The notes: generated by a model not told the origin, from the letters alone. Positions 47,424 to 57,634 are shown, numbered from the stretch's first letter. The stretch: DNA of 64,000 bases from Acrasis kona (GCA_026419775.2 JAOPGA020000687.1:62001-126000); one strand, 5' to 3'. Numbers and translations are program-made.

Positions 47424-48998
47424 TTACAATTTGGAGTTCATTGGGAACGCACGCATCGCTTGACGCACACCCAAATCAGCCATGATTTCTTCACTTCCTC
47501 CTAGAATGGCTGCAAACTTATAGGTCCTATGGAAACCCTCCACCACTCTTCCCATACCAGTCTTGGTGATTGCTCTGCCTCCGAATATTTGACAACTATC
47601 GTCGCTAATGTTATGAGCAACGCGAGTGCACCTCAACTTTAGCAATGCGATCGGACCGGCCAACTTTAACGCAGCCTCCTTATAATCCATCTGGTTCATT
47701 TGATGGGTAATTGATTCCAACCAAGCATGTACCGACTCGACCTCGCTAATCATGCTGGCCATCTTTTGTCGAATCACCGGTTGCTCGATCAACATTTTGT
47801 TAAAGACTTTGCGTTGATGGGACCACTTGAAGCACTCCTCGACCACTAATCTCATGGCTCTGGTCACGCTCGCCACGATGCACCATCTCTCATGATTGAA
47901 ATTGAACATGATGACTTGGAATCCTTGACCTTCTTTTCCCAGCACATTCTCCACTGGCACTTTTACATTTTCAAAAGTAATGTAAGCAGTTCCTGCACTT
48001 GGCGAATAACTGGTTTTGATGGGATCTGTTTCTAATCCTTCCTGTCTTTCTATAAGTAACATTGTGATGCCGGAGTGTCCCTTTCCTGTTCTCACTGCGG
48101 TGGAGAAGTAATCGCAAAAGCCTCCGTTGGTGATCCACTTCTTGGTTCCGTTGACAATGTAATGTTTACCGTCGGGAGATAACTTTGCGGTGGTGGTGAT
48201 GGCCGCTACGTCACTTCCGGCACCTGCTTCGGTGATGGCTAGGCAAATTTTCTTCTTTCCGGATAATACTTCAGCGACAACTCGATCTCTGAGGGGAGGT
48301 TTGCCAAAGTATAGGACTGGAGGAAGTCCAATGACCATTCCCGAACCAAGTCCATCCACATAGCCAGGGACTGCAATCTTGCTCACTTCTTCGTGTGCAA
48401 TCATTTCGTGGAAGTAGTCAAACTCTTCTGGTTTTATGCCACCTGGTAGCGTTCCTCCCATTTTGCAAAAGGCGTTGAGATGTGGTCCTGGTCCAATTCT
48501 TGAGGCTAGCAAACCAAATCTGCCCATCTTCTCCCAGGTCTCGTCGGTTGGATACTCTCCAGAATCGTCCAGAGTTACTGCGTCCTTGGTAAGTTCATTC
48601 TCACAGAAGATTCTAACTGCTTTGCGGAATTCGTGGTGAGATTCATTGTAGTAGGGTGATGGCAATCCCTGGAAACCTCCTGCTTCTGCGTAGGGGACTT
48701 TGCTGATGTCACCTGGTGCTGGGAACTCCACTTTGGGTGTTTGTCCCTTGACTGTTCCAATCTCATATTTTGGGCCGTATTTGACAAGCACACTTTGTCT
48801 GTGGAGTCCATAAAACTGCTCAGTTGCGTCTTGTCCTGCCACATCATAAAGAACGGTTGCCCCTCCAGGGTGGAATTGAGCAAACTTAGACATGTCGTAT
48901 ACACGTCCATCAATTATAATCCACAAATCATCTTCAGAGTTGTGAGCCTGTACTTGTTCAAGGGTGTATTCTTGCTTTTGCTTTGGTGCTGGTGGCAT
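47424..48998 (-). CDS. acyl-CoA dehydrogenase with N-terminal cytochrome b5 domain
   Basis: A 524-residue fusion. Residues 8-85 are a cytochrome b5 heme domain with ligands His43 (FHPGG) and His66 (YGLHRQ). Residues about 110-524 are an acyl-CoA dehydrogenase: KICLAITEAGAGSDVAAITT (FAD and substrate contact), NGTKKWITNGGFCDYF and the C-terminal CQIFGGRAITKTGMGRVVEG. Canonical ACADs pass electrons to ETF in mitochondria; a built-in b5 suggests another electron path. No mitochondrial presequence or PTS1 is evident (end MNSKL is not a clear peroxisomal signal, though xKL endings can act weakly). b5-ACAD fusions are known in fungi and some protists. A single exon, with the stop inside TAATAAA. 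Confidence 0.92.
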   Translation of the reverse strand: MPPAPKQKQEYTLEQVQAHNSEDDLWIIIDGRVYDMSKFAQFHPGGATVLYDVAGQDATEQFYGLHRQSVLVKYGPKYEIGTVKGQTPKVEFPAPGDISKVPYAEAGGFQGLPSPYYNESHHEFRKAVRIFCENELTKDAVTLDDSGEYPTDETWEKMGRFGLLASRIGPGPHLNAFCKMGGTLPGGIKPEEFDYFHEMIAHEEVSKIAVPGYVDGLGSGMVIGLPPVLYFGKPPLRDRVVAEVLSGKKKICLAITEAGAGSDVAAITTTAKLSPDGKHYIVNGTKKWITNGGFCDYFSTAVRTGKGHSGITMLLIERQEGLETDPIKTSYSPSAGTAYITFENVKVPVENVLGKEGQGFQVIMFNFNHERWCIVASVTRAMRLVVEECFKWSHQRKVFNKMLIEQPVIRQKMASMISEVESVHAWLESITHQMNQMDYKEAALKLAGPIALLKLRCTRVAHNISDDSCQIFGGRAITKTGMGRVVEGFHRTYKFAAILGGSEEIMADLGVRQAMRAFPMNSKL

Positions 48999-49294
48999 GG
49001 ATATTGTATGTGATGTCTCCGCCGGAAAATTGGAAATTTAAAAGATTTTGTAATCGCTCCATAATGATGCTTTTCAATTTTGATTTAGCGAACCAAAAAA
49101 TGATTAAAGTTAAGTTAACCTTTTTGTGGTGATAGTCAACATGAAAGTCCAAGAACTTAGGCTTGCACTTTAAAAAGATATAAATATATGGTAATGGCTC
49201 ACTTGTTGTAATTAAATTTATATTTATAGAACAAGACAACAACTTCTTCTACAAAAACAATTATTGTTATTAGATCTGTAAAATTGAAATAGAA

Positions 49295-51339
49295 ATGGGA
49301 GGAGAACAATCAATACAAAAGCCAGAGACAGTGTATTTGTATTCACCGGAGCGTGGATTTGCTGTTTCGAACGGTCAGACGATAGCGTTTGACAAAAACA
49401 AGCCACAATCACACTGTGCCCCATTTATCTTGAATAAAGAGGGACAGAACAAAGTTTCTCTAAGAAGCGCCGACACCAACAAATATCTTTGCGTGGAGCC
49501 TGATGGAAAAATCATCATTAATCGTAAGTACATTTATTACCGCAATTATAATTAATAAAAGGCGACGTTGTTAACGTATGGGAAACGCTAACAACTGTAC
49601 AAGACCAAGATGGAAAATTCAAGTTGAAATCTCACCACAGTACTTTCCTAAACAAGAATTCTGCATCCTTCGACAACAACAGTCAAGATTTGTTCATGTT
49701 TATACCCTACTCCAGTGAAACAGTTAAAAATTCGAATTGCACAAACAAGAGCACGGTCAATTTAAAGGACGAAGCAACGGGAAAGTACCTCAAGCTTCGT
49801 GACGATGGCGTTCTCACATTCTCCGACACACCCACCACATTCTTGACCCACATGAACACGGACAGTCTTAGAAACGGCACCATACTTAACATGTCGCATC
49901 CAGTCACCAATAATTTCGTCAGTAGCAACTATCAAGAAGCCATTTGCAAACATCCGCACATGTTTGAGTGGGAAACATTCAACGTTGAAATGGACCAAAA
50001 CCAACTCATTCGCATTCGCAGTCACTTTGGTACTTACTTACATTGTGATTCAAACACCAACGCCATATTTTCCAACACTCACAAATCAAACCTACGAGTC
50101 ATCGTCGTACAGTCCAATCAATCGCTCAAAACCATCAACGCAAGTACCACTCTTGACGTATGCGTGATTCATGACCACAAACTAGTCGTATTCGACAATG
50201 ACTCTTGTCATTTAACAAAGGGCACTCTACAAGGTTCCAATCACGTCATCACCTTCCACCTTGATTCCAACTACCGAATCAACAGAACGGTGTCCATATC
50301 CAACGCTCAAGGTCGTTACATTAACGTGCTAAAAGACGGCACCATTCAAACATCTCCATCTGAATACACTCCATTTCAAATTCATTGGAGTGGCGATCAT
50401 AATCAAGGTGACGAATTTCCAAAGTTCGTTACCATTCGTACGACCATTCATGAAGCTAGTTACTACATGAAATTCAACAGCAATGGTAAGATTTACTTTT
50501 CTCCGAATAAACCAGGCGACTATAATCTATTGATCTTGAATCACGAAACTAGAATTGAATCGGATGTTTATCGATTGAATGGAATGTTGGGTAATGGTTA
50601 TTGGGGAGAAGTCATGAGCGCAGAGTGCAATGGACAACAAAGAGCTGTAAAGTACTTGTACAGGAGCATCGAACGTGCAAAGATTGAAGCCACTGCTGCT
50701 AAGCGCGTTGGCTCGGGCGAATGTGTTTATTTACCGAGGGTATATGGTGCAGCGATAGATAAGAAGGACCATGTGTTTATATCCATGGAATTGATAAGCG
50801 GCGATACTTATCAAGAGTATACGCTCAAAGAATCCAATCCAAAAACTCTTCCGGAGCAAAAGTGCATTGAATTGTACACCATGATTGTAACTGCGCTAGC
50901 TCATATGCACAAGCATAACGTGTTGTATCTTGATATAGCAGAGTACAACATGATGTACGATGGCAATCGAGTCATGTTGATTGACTTTGGCAGCGCTTTG
51001 ATTTTGAATGGTGGCGATCGCTTCGTGAACGCTAATTATATGATTGGCGGCACTGCTGCTTATATGCCATGGGAACAGCATGGAGGTGAAATTACGGTGA
51101 GCAGAGCTACGGATGTTTATTCATCTGCTGCATTCTTCTTTTTCATGTTGACTGGTGCATCTCCATTCGGTCCCGTTCATAGTGACTTTTTCAAAGTGCA
51201 CAAGGTAGGTATTCCAGAGCACTTTTTTGGTCTGGTAAAGAATGAAAGAGTTAGAAATGTACTGAGAAAGTGTTTGAAGGTGAATGTAGACGAGAGGTAT
51301 CGATCGTGTGATCAAGTCCTTCATGATTTGAAAAATTAA
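49295..51339 (+). CDS. protein kinase with N-terminal beta-trefoil (fascin-like) repeats
   Basis: Two exons, 49295-49523 and 49562-51339, with a 38-base intron, give 668 residues. The first about 420 residues contain repeated fascin/ricin-like strands (KVSLRSADTNKYLCVEPDGK, VNLKDEATGKYLKLRDDG, FGTYLHCDSNT), a fold that binds actin or sugars. The kinase domain from about 425 has a Gly-rich loop LGNGYWGEV, Lys in RAVKYL, DFG (LIDFGSA), and a catalytic loop that reads YLDIAEYNMM in place of HRDxKxxN: Asp and Asn are kept, His, Arg and Lys are changed. GTAAYMPWEQHGG replaces the usual APE segment. It is probably active but atypical. The N-terminal MGGEQ could be myristoylated. It ends one base past the start of the opposing stop codon. 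Confidence 0.8.
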
Positions 51340-52631
51340 AGCTTTATTACAATTCTTCCAGTCAATACGTCTGATTCGTTCATTGTTAGTTGATGTCTTC
51401 GATGTGCTTCTCGTATCTTCTCCAATGAATAGGTCTGAGAAATGGGCACGTCTACTTCGTTTCCCACTCGATTCATTACTTCTTTTAACATGTCTATCAT
51501 TAACGTTGTTGATGATGAAAAATTTTACACACATACGTAGGAATCTACCTTGTTGAGAGGTGGATAGGACCCAACTCTGCTCGAATAGGAAACCAAATTT
51601 GATTCCCTTGAAGAACATGTGCCTACATCTTGCAATGTTTAACTATGAATGTGTGAGAATGTACATGCGTTCGACAAACATCAATGTTTTGAGATGGAGA
51701 TAGTAGAGAGGCGTGGGTTGCCATCATCAACAAACAGTCGTCTATGAATTCTTCTTGTTCATCTCCACAAAGTACCACGCAGTCCACTCCCAAGTGACCT
51801 GTTTCTTCCAATACAATGTTTTTGAGCTGTCCTGCGGAGTTTCTAGTGTCGATGACTTTGAGTCGTGGTCTGTTGGGCGATAAACTGTCGTCATCGTCGA
51901 CGCTGTTGTTGGAGAAGGATCTGTCCACCATTACGATATCCTGCAGTGCGTTCACTTCTGCATCTGAGCACACGGTGGTGATGACGTGACATTGAGTACA
52001 GAGTGCCATCTGGATGAGTGCCCTGTTCATAACATGAGCACCTCTGGGTACGAATATGAATTCTCCCTGCTTAATGTTGGCTACATAATACAATGCATTA
52101 AATGCGCGAAGACTTGGCATTATACTCGCCGCTGCTTTTTCGTAAGAAATTCTCTTCGGCATTGGTACTTGTCTAATGTGAGTTGATGGTGGAATGATGG
52201 TTCGTACCAAAAAAGTGAGATTCTGCGACACAGTAATCAGAGTATCCACCAAATTTTGAGTCGATCGGTAAAAGTCCAACAACATTGTCTCCTTGCTTTA
52301 CAATTCTTTCGTCTACTTGATCTCCTACTCTCTCTACTACCTTCACATTATCAAAATTAATAACGTTTTGAACACATACACCCGCAATTTCGTAACCTAT
52401 TACTGCATCTGACTGCGTTACAAACTTGTATTTTCCCTCTCTGACTTGAACATCAATATCACCAACGGCACATGCCCTCACATTTATTATGACTTGTGTT
52501 GGTCCTAGTGCGCCACCTTCTAAAAGAAATTCATCAGGTGTGTTTACTGATCTAGTCAAGTATGTTAGCTGATCCACTCCGCCATATGACTTTAAAGATA
52601 CACTGCGACATATCAACGCCTCTCCATGCAT
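51336..52631 (-). CDS. CRYZL1: CRYZL1-like quinone oxidoreductase
   Basis: Four exons, 52631-52208, 52167-51680, 51642-51537 and 51493-51336, join in frame to 391 residues. The introns are 40, 37 and 43 bases. Each splice restores CRYZL1 homology: ESHFFVPMPKRISYEKAAAS, then CRHMFFKGIKFGFLFEQSWV and TSQQGRFLHMLKEVMNRV. A GroES-like part (VIGYEIAGVCVQNV, VVGLLPIDS) precedes a Rossmann part. The glycine-rich NADPH motif is weak, reading FVPRGAHVMNRALIQMA, as in human CRYZL1, so activity is uncertain. The final TAA (51338-51336) overlaps the stop of the convergent kinase gene by two bases. Confidence 0.88.
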
Positions 52632-52670
52632 ATCGGTTGTCTGACGGTTTTGTAATTATAATGAACACCA

Positions 52671-53609
52671 ATGTTAACAACAAGACATGTGGCGAGGTTT
52701 GTGAATGCAAGGAGGTTTGGTAAACTACCAATTGAATACAAACCTGGTTCGCTTTTAGATATGCAACCCAGTGGACAGAACCTCTTCACTGTGTCTTATA
52801 AACACGACGAAGCTCCCTTAGTTTGTGTACTGGGATGGCTTGGAGCAGAATGGAGGCACCTTAATAAATTCACTACTTGGTATAACTCATGCAACATTCC
52901 AACACTTGCAACAATTCCAAGACTCCCCTCAACAGTATCGCACTCGCTGGGCAAAAGATATGCAACACAATACATTGATCAGATCCAATCTCTTCATCAG
53001 GACAGCAATAGACCAATCATATTTCATACTTTAAGTGGAAATGGCCTGCTATTTCTTGGTAGACTAATACACGACCCAAATTTCCATTTAATTAAACATC
53101 GTATTCGGGGCGTTGTGATTGATTCCGCACCACCAGAAATTAGAGCAGATCGCTTCTCTAGAGGGTTTGTAGGTGCAACAAAAACACTTTTAGGATACAA
53201 GATGAGCACGGCATACGCTAACACTGACTTTTATCATAATCCATTCTTGACTCCAATTTTTGAGTTCCTCTTCAACATTTTCTTGATAAGGATGGGCAAG
53301 CTTAAACAATTCGAAACCATTCGACAAGATGTCATCAAAAAGCAACCACACGTGCCACAACTATACCTTTTCAGCGACGCCGATGAACTAGTGCCTCCAC
53401 AAGACGTTACCAACTTTATCAACATGAACAAGTCGGCACGCCATGATGCCCTCATTCAAGAATTACGTTTCAAAGACTCCAAACACGTTCAACATTTTAA
53501 AATGTATCCAAAAGAGTATTCTACAAGTATTTTGAATTTTATTGAAAAATGTTTGAGTGGCAATGCCCAGCCTACATCCAGTCAACCTGTTGTAAAGAAG
53601 ATCAAATAA
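52671..53609 (+). CDS. TMEM53-like alpha/beta hydrolase (DUF829)
   Basis: A 312-residue protein of the TMEM53/DUF829 group. PLVCVLGWLGAEWRHLNKF is the family's leading strand and loop. FHTLSGNGLLFLGRL is the nucleophile-elbow region, VVIDSAPPEI follows, and LYLFSDADELVPPQDV with a late His (KHVQHFKMYPKEY) complete a hydrolase-like triad. Human TMEM53 sits in the nuclear envelope and ER; the enzymatic activity of the family is unproven. The N-terminus (MLTTRHVARFVNARRF) is basic and could target mitochondria. Its stop lies two bases from the SF3B4 stop. Divergent from CRYZL1 with 39 bases between starts. Confidence 0.8.
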   Translation: MLTTRHVARFVNARRFGKLPIEYKPGSLLDMQPSGQNLFTVSYKHDEAPLVCVLGWLGAEWRHLNKFTTWYNSCNIPTLATIPRLPSTVSHSLGKRYATQYIDQIQSLHQDSNRPIIFHTLSGNGLLFLGRLIHDPNFHLIKHRIRGVVIDSAPPEIRADRFSRGFVGATKTLLGYKMSTAYANTDFYHNPFLTPIFEFLFNIFLIRMGKLKQFETIRQDVIKKQPHVPQLYLFSDADELVPPQDVTNFINMNKSARHDALIQELRFKDSKHVQHFKMYPKEYSTSILNFIEKCLSGNAQPTSSQPVVKKIK

Positions 53610-53611
53610 AG

Positions 53612-54304
53612 TTATGATGGTCCTTGATACGCATAAGATGGTACTTGTGGTACACCTGTGATTAAACCAGCCATCATGGCCTGTTGTTGCTGTTGTTGTA
53701 ATACAGGATTGTTTGCGGCCAACAATCTCTCCGCCTTGCTTCCGTGCTTCTCTTTGGAATCCTTCTTAAACGCGTAGTCCACTGTGATTTGTCTTCCTGC
53801 TAGGTACATGTTGTTCATGGAGTACTTGGCCATGTCACTACTTTCGAAGCGATCGAAGCTAATGATGCCGTGACCACGGTTTCCCTTTAGTGGATCTCTT
53901 TCAATCTTTACTTGACTAATAATGTTTCCAAAAGCACCGAACGTATCGAAAAGCATCTTTTCGTCAATTTCTGGATCGAGATTTCCAACAAAGATATTAG
54001 CTCCAACGTCGAGAACTTTCTTGTCCTGACTGGCCTTGTTCACTTTGATGGGTTTTCCAAAAAGTTTTACCATGTTCATTACTTTGATCGCATAATCTGC
54101 ATCCTGCTCCGACTTGAACTCTATAAAGCCATATCCACTGTGCGTGTTTGTTATACGGTCTTTTGGTATGTATACATTTGCGATAGGCCCTATTTGTAGG
54201 AACAACTCCCATAAAATTTCGTCATTGACTTGCTGGTCAATATTACCAACATAGCATGTGGCCTCTTGATTTCGTTCAGCAGGAGGTCCAAGTGCTGTCG
54301 CCAT
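53612..54304 (-). CDS. SF3B4: splicing factor 3b subunit 4 (two RRMs)
   Basis: A U2 snRNP component that contacts pre-mRNA upstream of the branch point. It has 230 residues. RRM1 (about 17-93) has [10 protein letters not shown] as RNP2 and SGYGFIEF as RNP1. RRM2 (about 104-183) has [10 protein letters not shown] and [22 protein letters not shown] and [20 protein letters not shown] are close to animal and yeast SAP49. The long Pro-rich C-terminus of animal SF3B4 is reduced to a short Gln/Pro tail ending [11 protein letters not shown] 54304 is chosen because the family begins just before the RRM. The upstream open frame crosses the divergent PUS3 gene. Its presence fits the intron-bearing genes around it. 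Confidence 0.95.
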   Translation of the reverse strand: MATALGPPAERNQEATCYVGNIDQQVNDEILWELFLQIGPIANVYIPKDRITNTHSGYGFIEFKSEQDADYAIKVMNMVKLFGKPIKVNKASQDKKVLDVGANIFVGNLDPEIDEKMLFDTFGAFGNIISQVKIERDPLKGNRGHGIISFDRFESSDMAKYSMNNMYLAGRQITVDYAFKKDSKEKHGSKAERLLAANNPVLQQQQQQAMMAGLITGVPQVPSYAYQGPS

Positions 54305-54338
54305 TACTTCTTTTTTCTTATTGAAGACAACTGAAACA
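54305..54338. promoter_or_regulatory. 34-base divergent promoter region
   Basis: Only 34 bases separate the ATGs of SF3B4 (minus) and PUS3 (plus). The stretch is pyrimidine-rich on the plus strand (CTTCTTTTTT). Core promoter and both 5' UTRs must be extremely short or reach into the opposite gene. Confidence 0.5.
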
Positions 54339-55583
54339 ATGGAGAAATACAAGGATTCAGACCCTAACACGCTTACAAGAGAACAGCTTTTAGAAATTGT
54401 TCTTGACATTAGAGGCGATCGGAATGTAAAGAATGATGAAGACCGTATGACGATTGACGAATCAAATACTGTGAAAAAGCCAAAAAAGATTAAGAAGGAA
54501 TTTGATTTTTCCAAACACCCAAAAAGACATGTTGCCCTAAAGATAGCATATATTGGCTTTAATTACCAAGGTTTCGCCTCTCAAACCCACGTACAGAACA
54601 CTGTGGAAAACAAGATTTTCGAAGCACTTCTCAAAGTTAAACTGATTAGTGACCCTAATAATTGCAAATACACCAGATGTGGTAGGACAGATAGTGGTGT
54701 TAGTGCGTTCGGACAAGTTATTGGCATCCAATTAAGGTCGTCAGAGGACGATGAGAAGCCATTCGACTATGTTAGATTAATAAACAATGTACTGCCGGAG
54801 GACATTAGAGCTATTGCATGGTCATTTGTGGATGATGATTTTGATGCACGCTTTGATTGTCTGTACCGCACTTACAAGTATTTTTTTGTCAAGTCCAACC
54901 TAATTATTGAGAGAATGAGAGAGGCATCAAAATTGTTGATAGGCTCCCATGATTTTAGAAATTTTTGCAAGATCAATGCCGACCAAGTCATAAGTTTTAA
55001 TAGAATCATGTTAGACATTCAAATAAATAAATGTACTCCTGATCAAAAAGATGATGATCCAGACAGCCTGTATGAAATTATTATTTGTGGGTATAGTTTT
55101 CTGTGGCATCAAGTACGGTGCATGGTTGCAGTATTGTTCTTGGTGGGAGAGAGAAGAGAGGATCCTAGCATAATTCTGGAACTTTTAAATGTAGAAAAGA
55201 ATCCAAGGAAACCTCAATTTGCGATGGCAAGCGAAATTCCACTCATTCTTTTTGATTGTGCGTTTGAGAATGTCAAGTTCCACGCCGATTCATCCAGACT
55301 TCGTGCTGAAGCAGTTGTTGACTTGGAGTCCCATTTTGTCCACATGTTCCAATTGAATTCAATCAAAACTAAAATTATCCAAACCATGATGAACTCGATA
55401 CGGTGTTCTTTGGTTGTTGATGAGGTTGTTCCTGATCGCATCGTCACCCTCAACCAAATCAAGACCGACCATCCGAATCTTACTACACGAAAAGGGCCCC
55501 GATATGTCCCATTGATGGAGAGGTTGACAGGAAAAAGTGTTGAGGAGAAACGAGCTTCGAAACAAAACAAAAAAACTTTGTAA
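54339..55583 (+). CDS. PUS3: tRNA pseudouridine synthase, PUS3/DEG1 family
   Basis: A TruA-type enzyme that makes pseudouridine 38/39 in the anticodon stem of many tRNAs. 414 residues. [15 protein letters not shown], then the catalytic [15 protein letters not shown] with its nucleophilic Asp, LYRTYKYFF and [17 protein letters not shown] are family motifs. The start is ATG 54339; residues [18 protein letters not shown] form an N-terminal helix common in PUS3. The C-terminal part contains the [13 protein letters not shown] signature seen in eukaryotic PUS3. Single exon. Confidence 0.93.
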   Translation: MEKYKDSDPNTLTREQLLEIVLDIRGDRNVKNDEDRMTIDESNTVKKPKKIKKEFDFSKHPKRHVALKIAYIGFNYQGFASQTHVQNTVENKIFEALLKVKLISDPNNCKYTRCGRTDSGVSAFGQVIGIQLRSSEDDEKPFDYVRLINNVLPEDIRAIAWSFVDDDFDARFDCLYRTYKYFFVKSNLIIERMREASKLLIGSHDFRNFCKINADQVISFNRIMLDIQINKCTPDQKDDDPDSLYEIIICGYSFLWHQVRCMVAVLFLVGERREDPSIILELLNVEKNPRKPQFAMASEIPLILFDCAFENVKFHADSSRLRAEAVVDLESHFVHMFQLNSIKTKIIQTMMNSIRCSLVVDEVVPDRIVTLNQIKTDHPNLTTRKGPRYVPLMERLTGKSVEEKRASKQNKKTL

Positions 55584-55587
55584 CTTG

Positions 55588-55944
55588 ATGACCGTTGACA
55601 CTTACCAACAAAATCCAAAAATAAACGTCTTAATAACCATGACGATGTCAGGAAATGAAAAGTCTTTAGCTCCACATAAATATATTCCTTCCGATGTAAC
55701 AGACGATTCTAGCTATGATACAGATATTGAAGTTCTTGACCTAGATGCAATTAAAGATGAGGTGTTCGGAAAGCCTAAAAAAGTTTTTGACATTTCAGAA
55801 GAAATTGAAAACAACAACGAGAGGCCTAACGGTCTAATCAAATCTTTATTCGCATCACAAAGTGAGAGCAACGAAGCAGCAGCCAACGAATATAATGAGG
55901 TTAGAAGAAAGAGAACATTGACAAGAGATAGGTCACCACGCTAA
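55588..55944 (+). CDS. small acidic hypothetical protein
   Basis: An open frame of up to 118 residues starting four bases after the PUS3 stop. ATGs at 55639 and 55645 give about 100 residues and fit better (MSGNEKSLAPHKYIPSDV). It is acidic and mostly disordered, with DIEVLDLDAIKDEVFGKP as the most structured part and a basic end RKRTLTRDRSPR. Composition and codon use look coding, but I recognise no family. Its promoter would lie within PUS3, or it could be expressed with it. Confidence 0.5.
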   Translation: MTVDTYQQNPKINVLITMTMSGNEKSLAPHKYIPSDVTDDSSYDTDIEVLDLDAIKDEVFGKPKKVFDISEEIENNNERPNGLIKSLFASQSESNEAAANEYNEVRRKRTLTRDRSPR

Positions 55945-56042
55945 GTAGAATTATCAACATTGCTTTTTTAGTTGCACTGGCCATCAAGATTGACTCTTGT
56001 TGCTTGCATAATAAAATGTAAATATCATAAAGTGTGTTTTAT

Positions 56043-56730
56043 TTATTTTCTGGTCAAAGCGATTTGAACGGCCAACAAAGCTGCAAAAGCGAAGAATCCA
56101 GTGAAGGAGAACTAAACATAATGTGAGGAGTGCATCAACTTTTATACTTACGTCCTGTGGTTTAACAAGGCTTGACACTTCGTTATAGACCGATTCAATT
56201 GGTCTGCAAGAGTTCACTCTCCTGACACGTCCTTGCTTCTCAAAATAATCGATAACTGGGAGCGACTGTGTTACAAAAGTTTTGAATCTCTTTCTGATGG
56301 ACTCCATGTTGTCATCAGATCTGCCGCTTGTTTCTCCTCTATGCAAAAGTCTTTTTTCCAACTCTGCTTCTGGACATTCAAAGAACAAAACAAATTCGCA
56401 CTTGCACACTTCATTTTCAAAGTCTACAGCTTGCTTCATTTCTCTTGGGAAACCATCAATTAAGAATGTAGAGTTCTTAGAGTTGGGGTGCGAATAGATG
56501 GCTTTTCTTAGTAGTTCGATAGTGATGTGTCCGGGTACAATTTGTCCCTCCTTAATCATTTGACTAATCATATTACCAAGGTCAGTTCCACTGCTGGTTT
56601 CTGCTCTTAGCAGGTCACCAGCGCTGAAGTGAACAACGTTGTCATATGATGAAACGAGTTTGGAGCATTGGGTTCCTTTACCGGAACCAGGTCCACCAAG
56701 TACAAAGATGATACGACGGTGTTCTGGCAT
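56043..56730 (-). CDS. UMP-CMP kinase with a C-terminal membrane helix
   Basis: A nucleoside monophosphate kinase that phosphorylates UMP/CMP with ATP. Exon 1 (56730-56152) encodes the whole enzyme: P-loop GGPGSGKGTQC, NMP-binding HFSAGDLLRAE, FLIDGFPRE and LID arginines (RGETSGRSDDN). It is of the short-LID type. Unspliced, the frame runs into a nonsense-like tail. A 40-base intron (56151-56112) joins exon 2 (56111-56043), which encodes FSFTGFFAFAALLAVQIALT plus RK, a single hydrophobic helix at the C-terminus. The product has 215 residues. This would make a tail-anchored nucleotide kinase, which is not the usual soluble form. The splice signals (GTAAGT, TTTAG) are good. Confidence 0.85.
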
Positions 56731-56793
56731 GCTTAAATTTCTACTTTTTTAGATTACTATTTTTTCGTAACAAAAGTGGTCCAGATCCAATTA

Positions 56794-56842
56794 CCCTACC
56801 CTAAACCCTAACGCATTTGGTAGCAATTAGGGTTCCCTAACC
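56794..56842. repeat. interstitial telomere-like repeats in inverted arrangement
   Basis: CCCTACCCTAAACCCTAAC is followed after a short spacer by TTAGGGTTCCCTAACC. AACCCTAA (56804-56811) and TTAGGGTT (56827-56834) form a perfect 8-base inverted repeat with a 15-base spacer. AAACCCTAA is also the telo-box sequence of some eukaryotic promoters. Either an old telomere scar or a regulatory element upstream of the UMP-CMP kinase gene. Confidence 0.6.
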
Positions 56843-56889
56843 TTTTTAAAATTAGAACAGAACTACAGACAATATACGATTAAACATGC

Positions 56890-57489
56890 TCAATACTTGT
56901 TTATTTTTTTATATAACATTATATATATACGAAGCATGTCTTCCCCATTAAAATATGCATCGACCACCATGTTATAGTCTACTTCCCCAAGGAAAGCCCA
57001 AATTATGTATCCAAAACCAATGCCAACTGAATATAGACGGAAAAATGTATCGTCGGTTGTTGTCCTGCACAAATCTGATCGAGTGCAAACGTCCCCAAAA
57101 TGCTTGATGTTCTCAACTTGCAATTTATGTTGCATGGAAGTGATGTGCTCTCGTGTAACTAGCAGTTTTGGATTGCTGGGATCCTCCACCTTCAGCATTT
57201 CATTCGCTCCTAGGACAAGTTTGTCTACTGATTTTTCTCTGGAGTTCATCAAAACGTAGTTTTCGACTTCATTCTTGCGCTCGTCAGTTAGGAAGGCCTT
57301 TTTACTTGAAGTCCCAATTGTGCACGTATGGTGGTTAAACATCAAGTAACGTTTAACGTCGGCACTCTCCCATGCCTTGATCTTGCACTTGCATAATGTT
57401 GATGTTGATCGTCCATCTTCAGCTTTTATGCGAAGCCGTGAGTGGCACTGATATACCTCCGCACCGTCTTTACTTGCAATTAAATGGTG
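56890..57489 (-). mobile_element. MULE-like transposase fragment (zinc finger and N-terminal part)
   Basis: A minus-strand frame is open for about 199 codons without an ATG at its start. Near its start are YQCHSRLRI, LCKCKIKAW and MFNHHTC, a Cys/His arrangement like the FLYWCH/FAR1-type zinc finger of Mutator-like transposases. A helical part follows (EVENYVLMNSREKSVDKLVL, VTREHITSMQHKL), corresponding to the usual post-finger region. Then comes TFFRLYSVGIGFGYIIWAF, which resembles the strand just before the first catalytic Asp. The DDE core is missing, so this is a truncated, non-autonomous DNA transposon relic. The match is by pattern only and an unrelated zinc-finger gene is possible. Confidence 0.45.
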
Positions 57490-57634
57490 TTACACTTGTG
57501 CTCTACACTCTAAGCAAATTAACCATATATGGAAAGATAAAAATATATTCCCCGCAAACATGAACGTTACGAAAACATGATGACAGTGGCGTACATACAA
57601 GTCCGTTACTAGAAGCTTGGCGCGAAGCTTTAAG

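Noticed and set aside
54305-54514. Upstream extension of SF3B4
   Set aside because: It overlaps the PUS3 start and adds a hydrophobic, Ser-rich segment foreign to the family.
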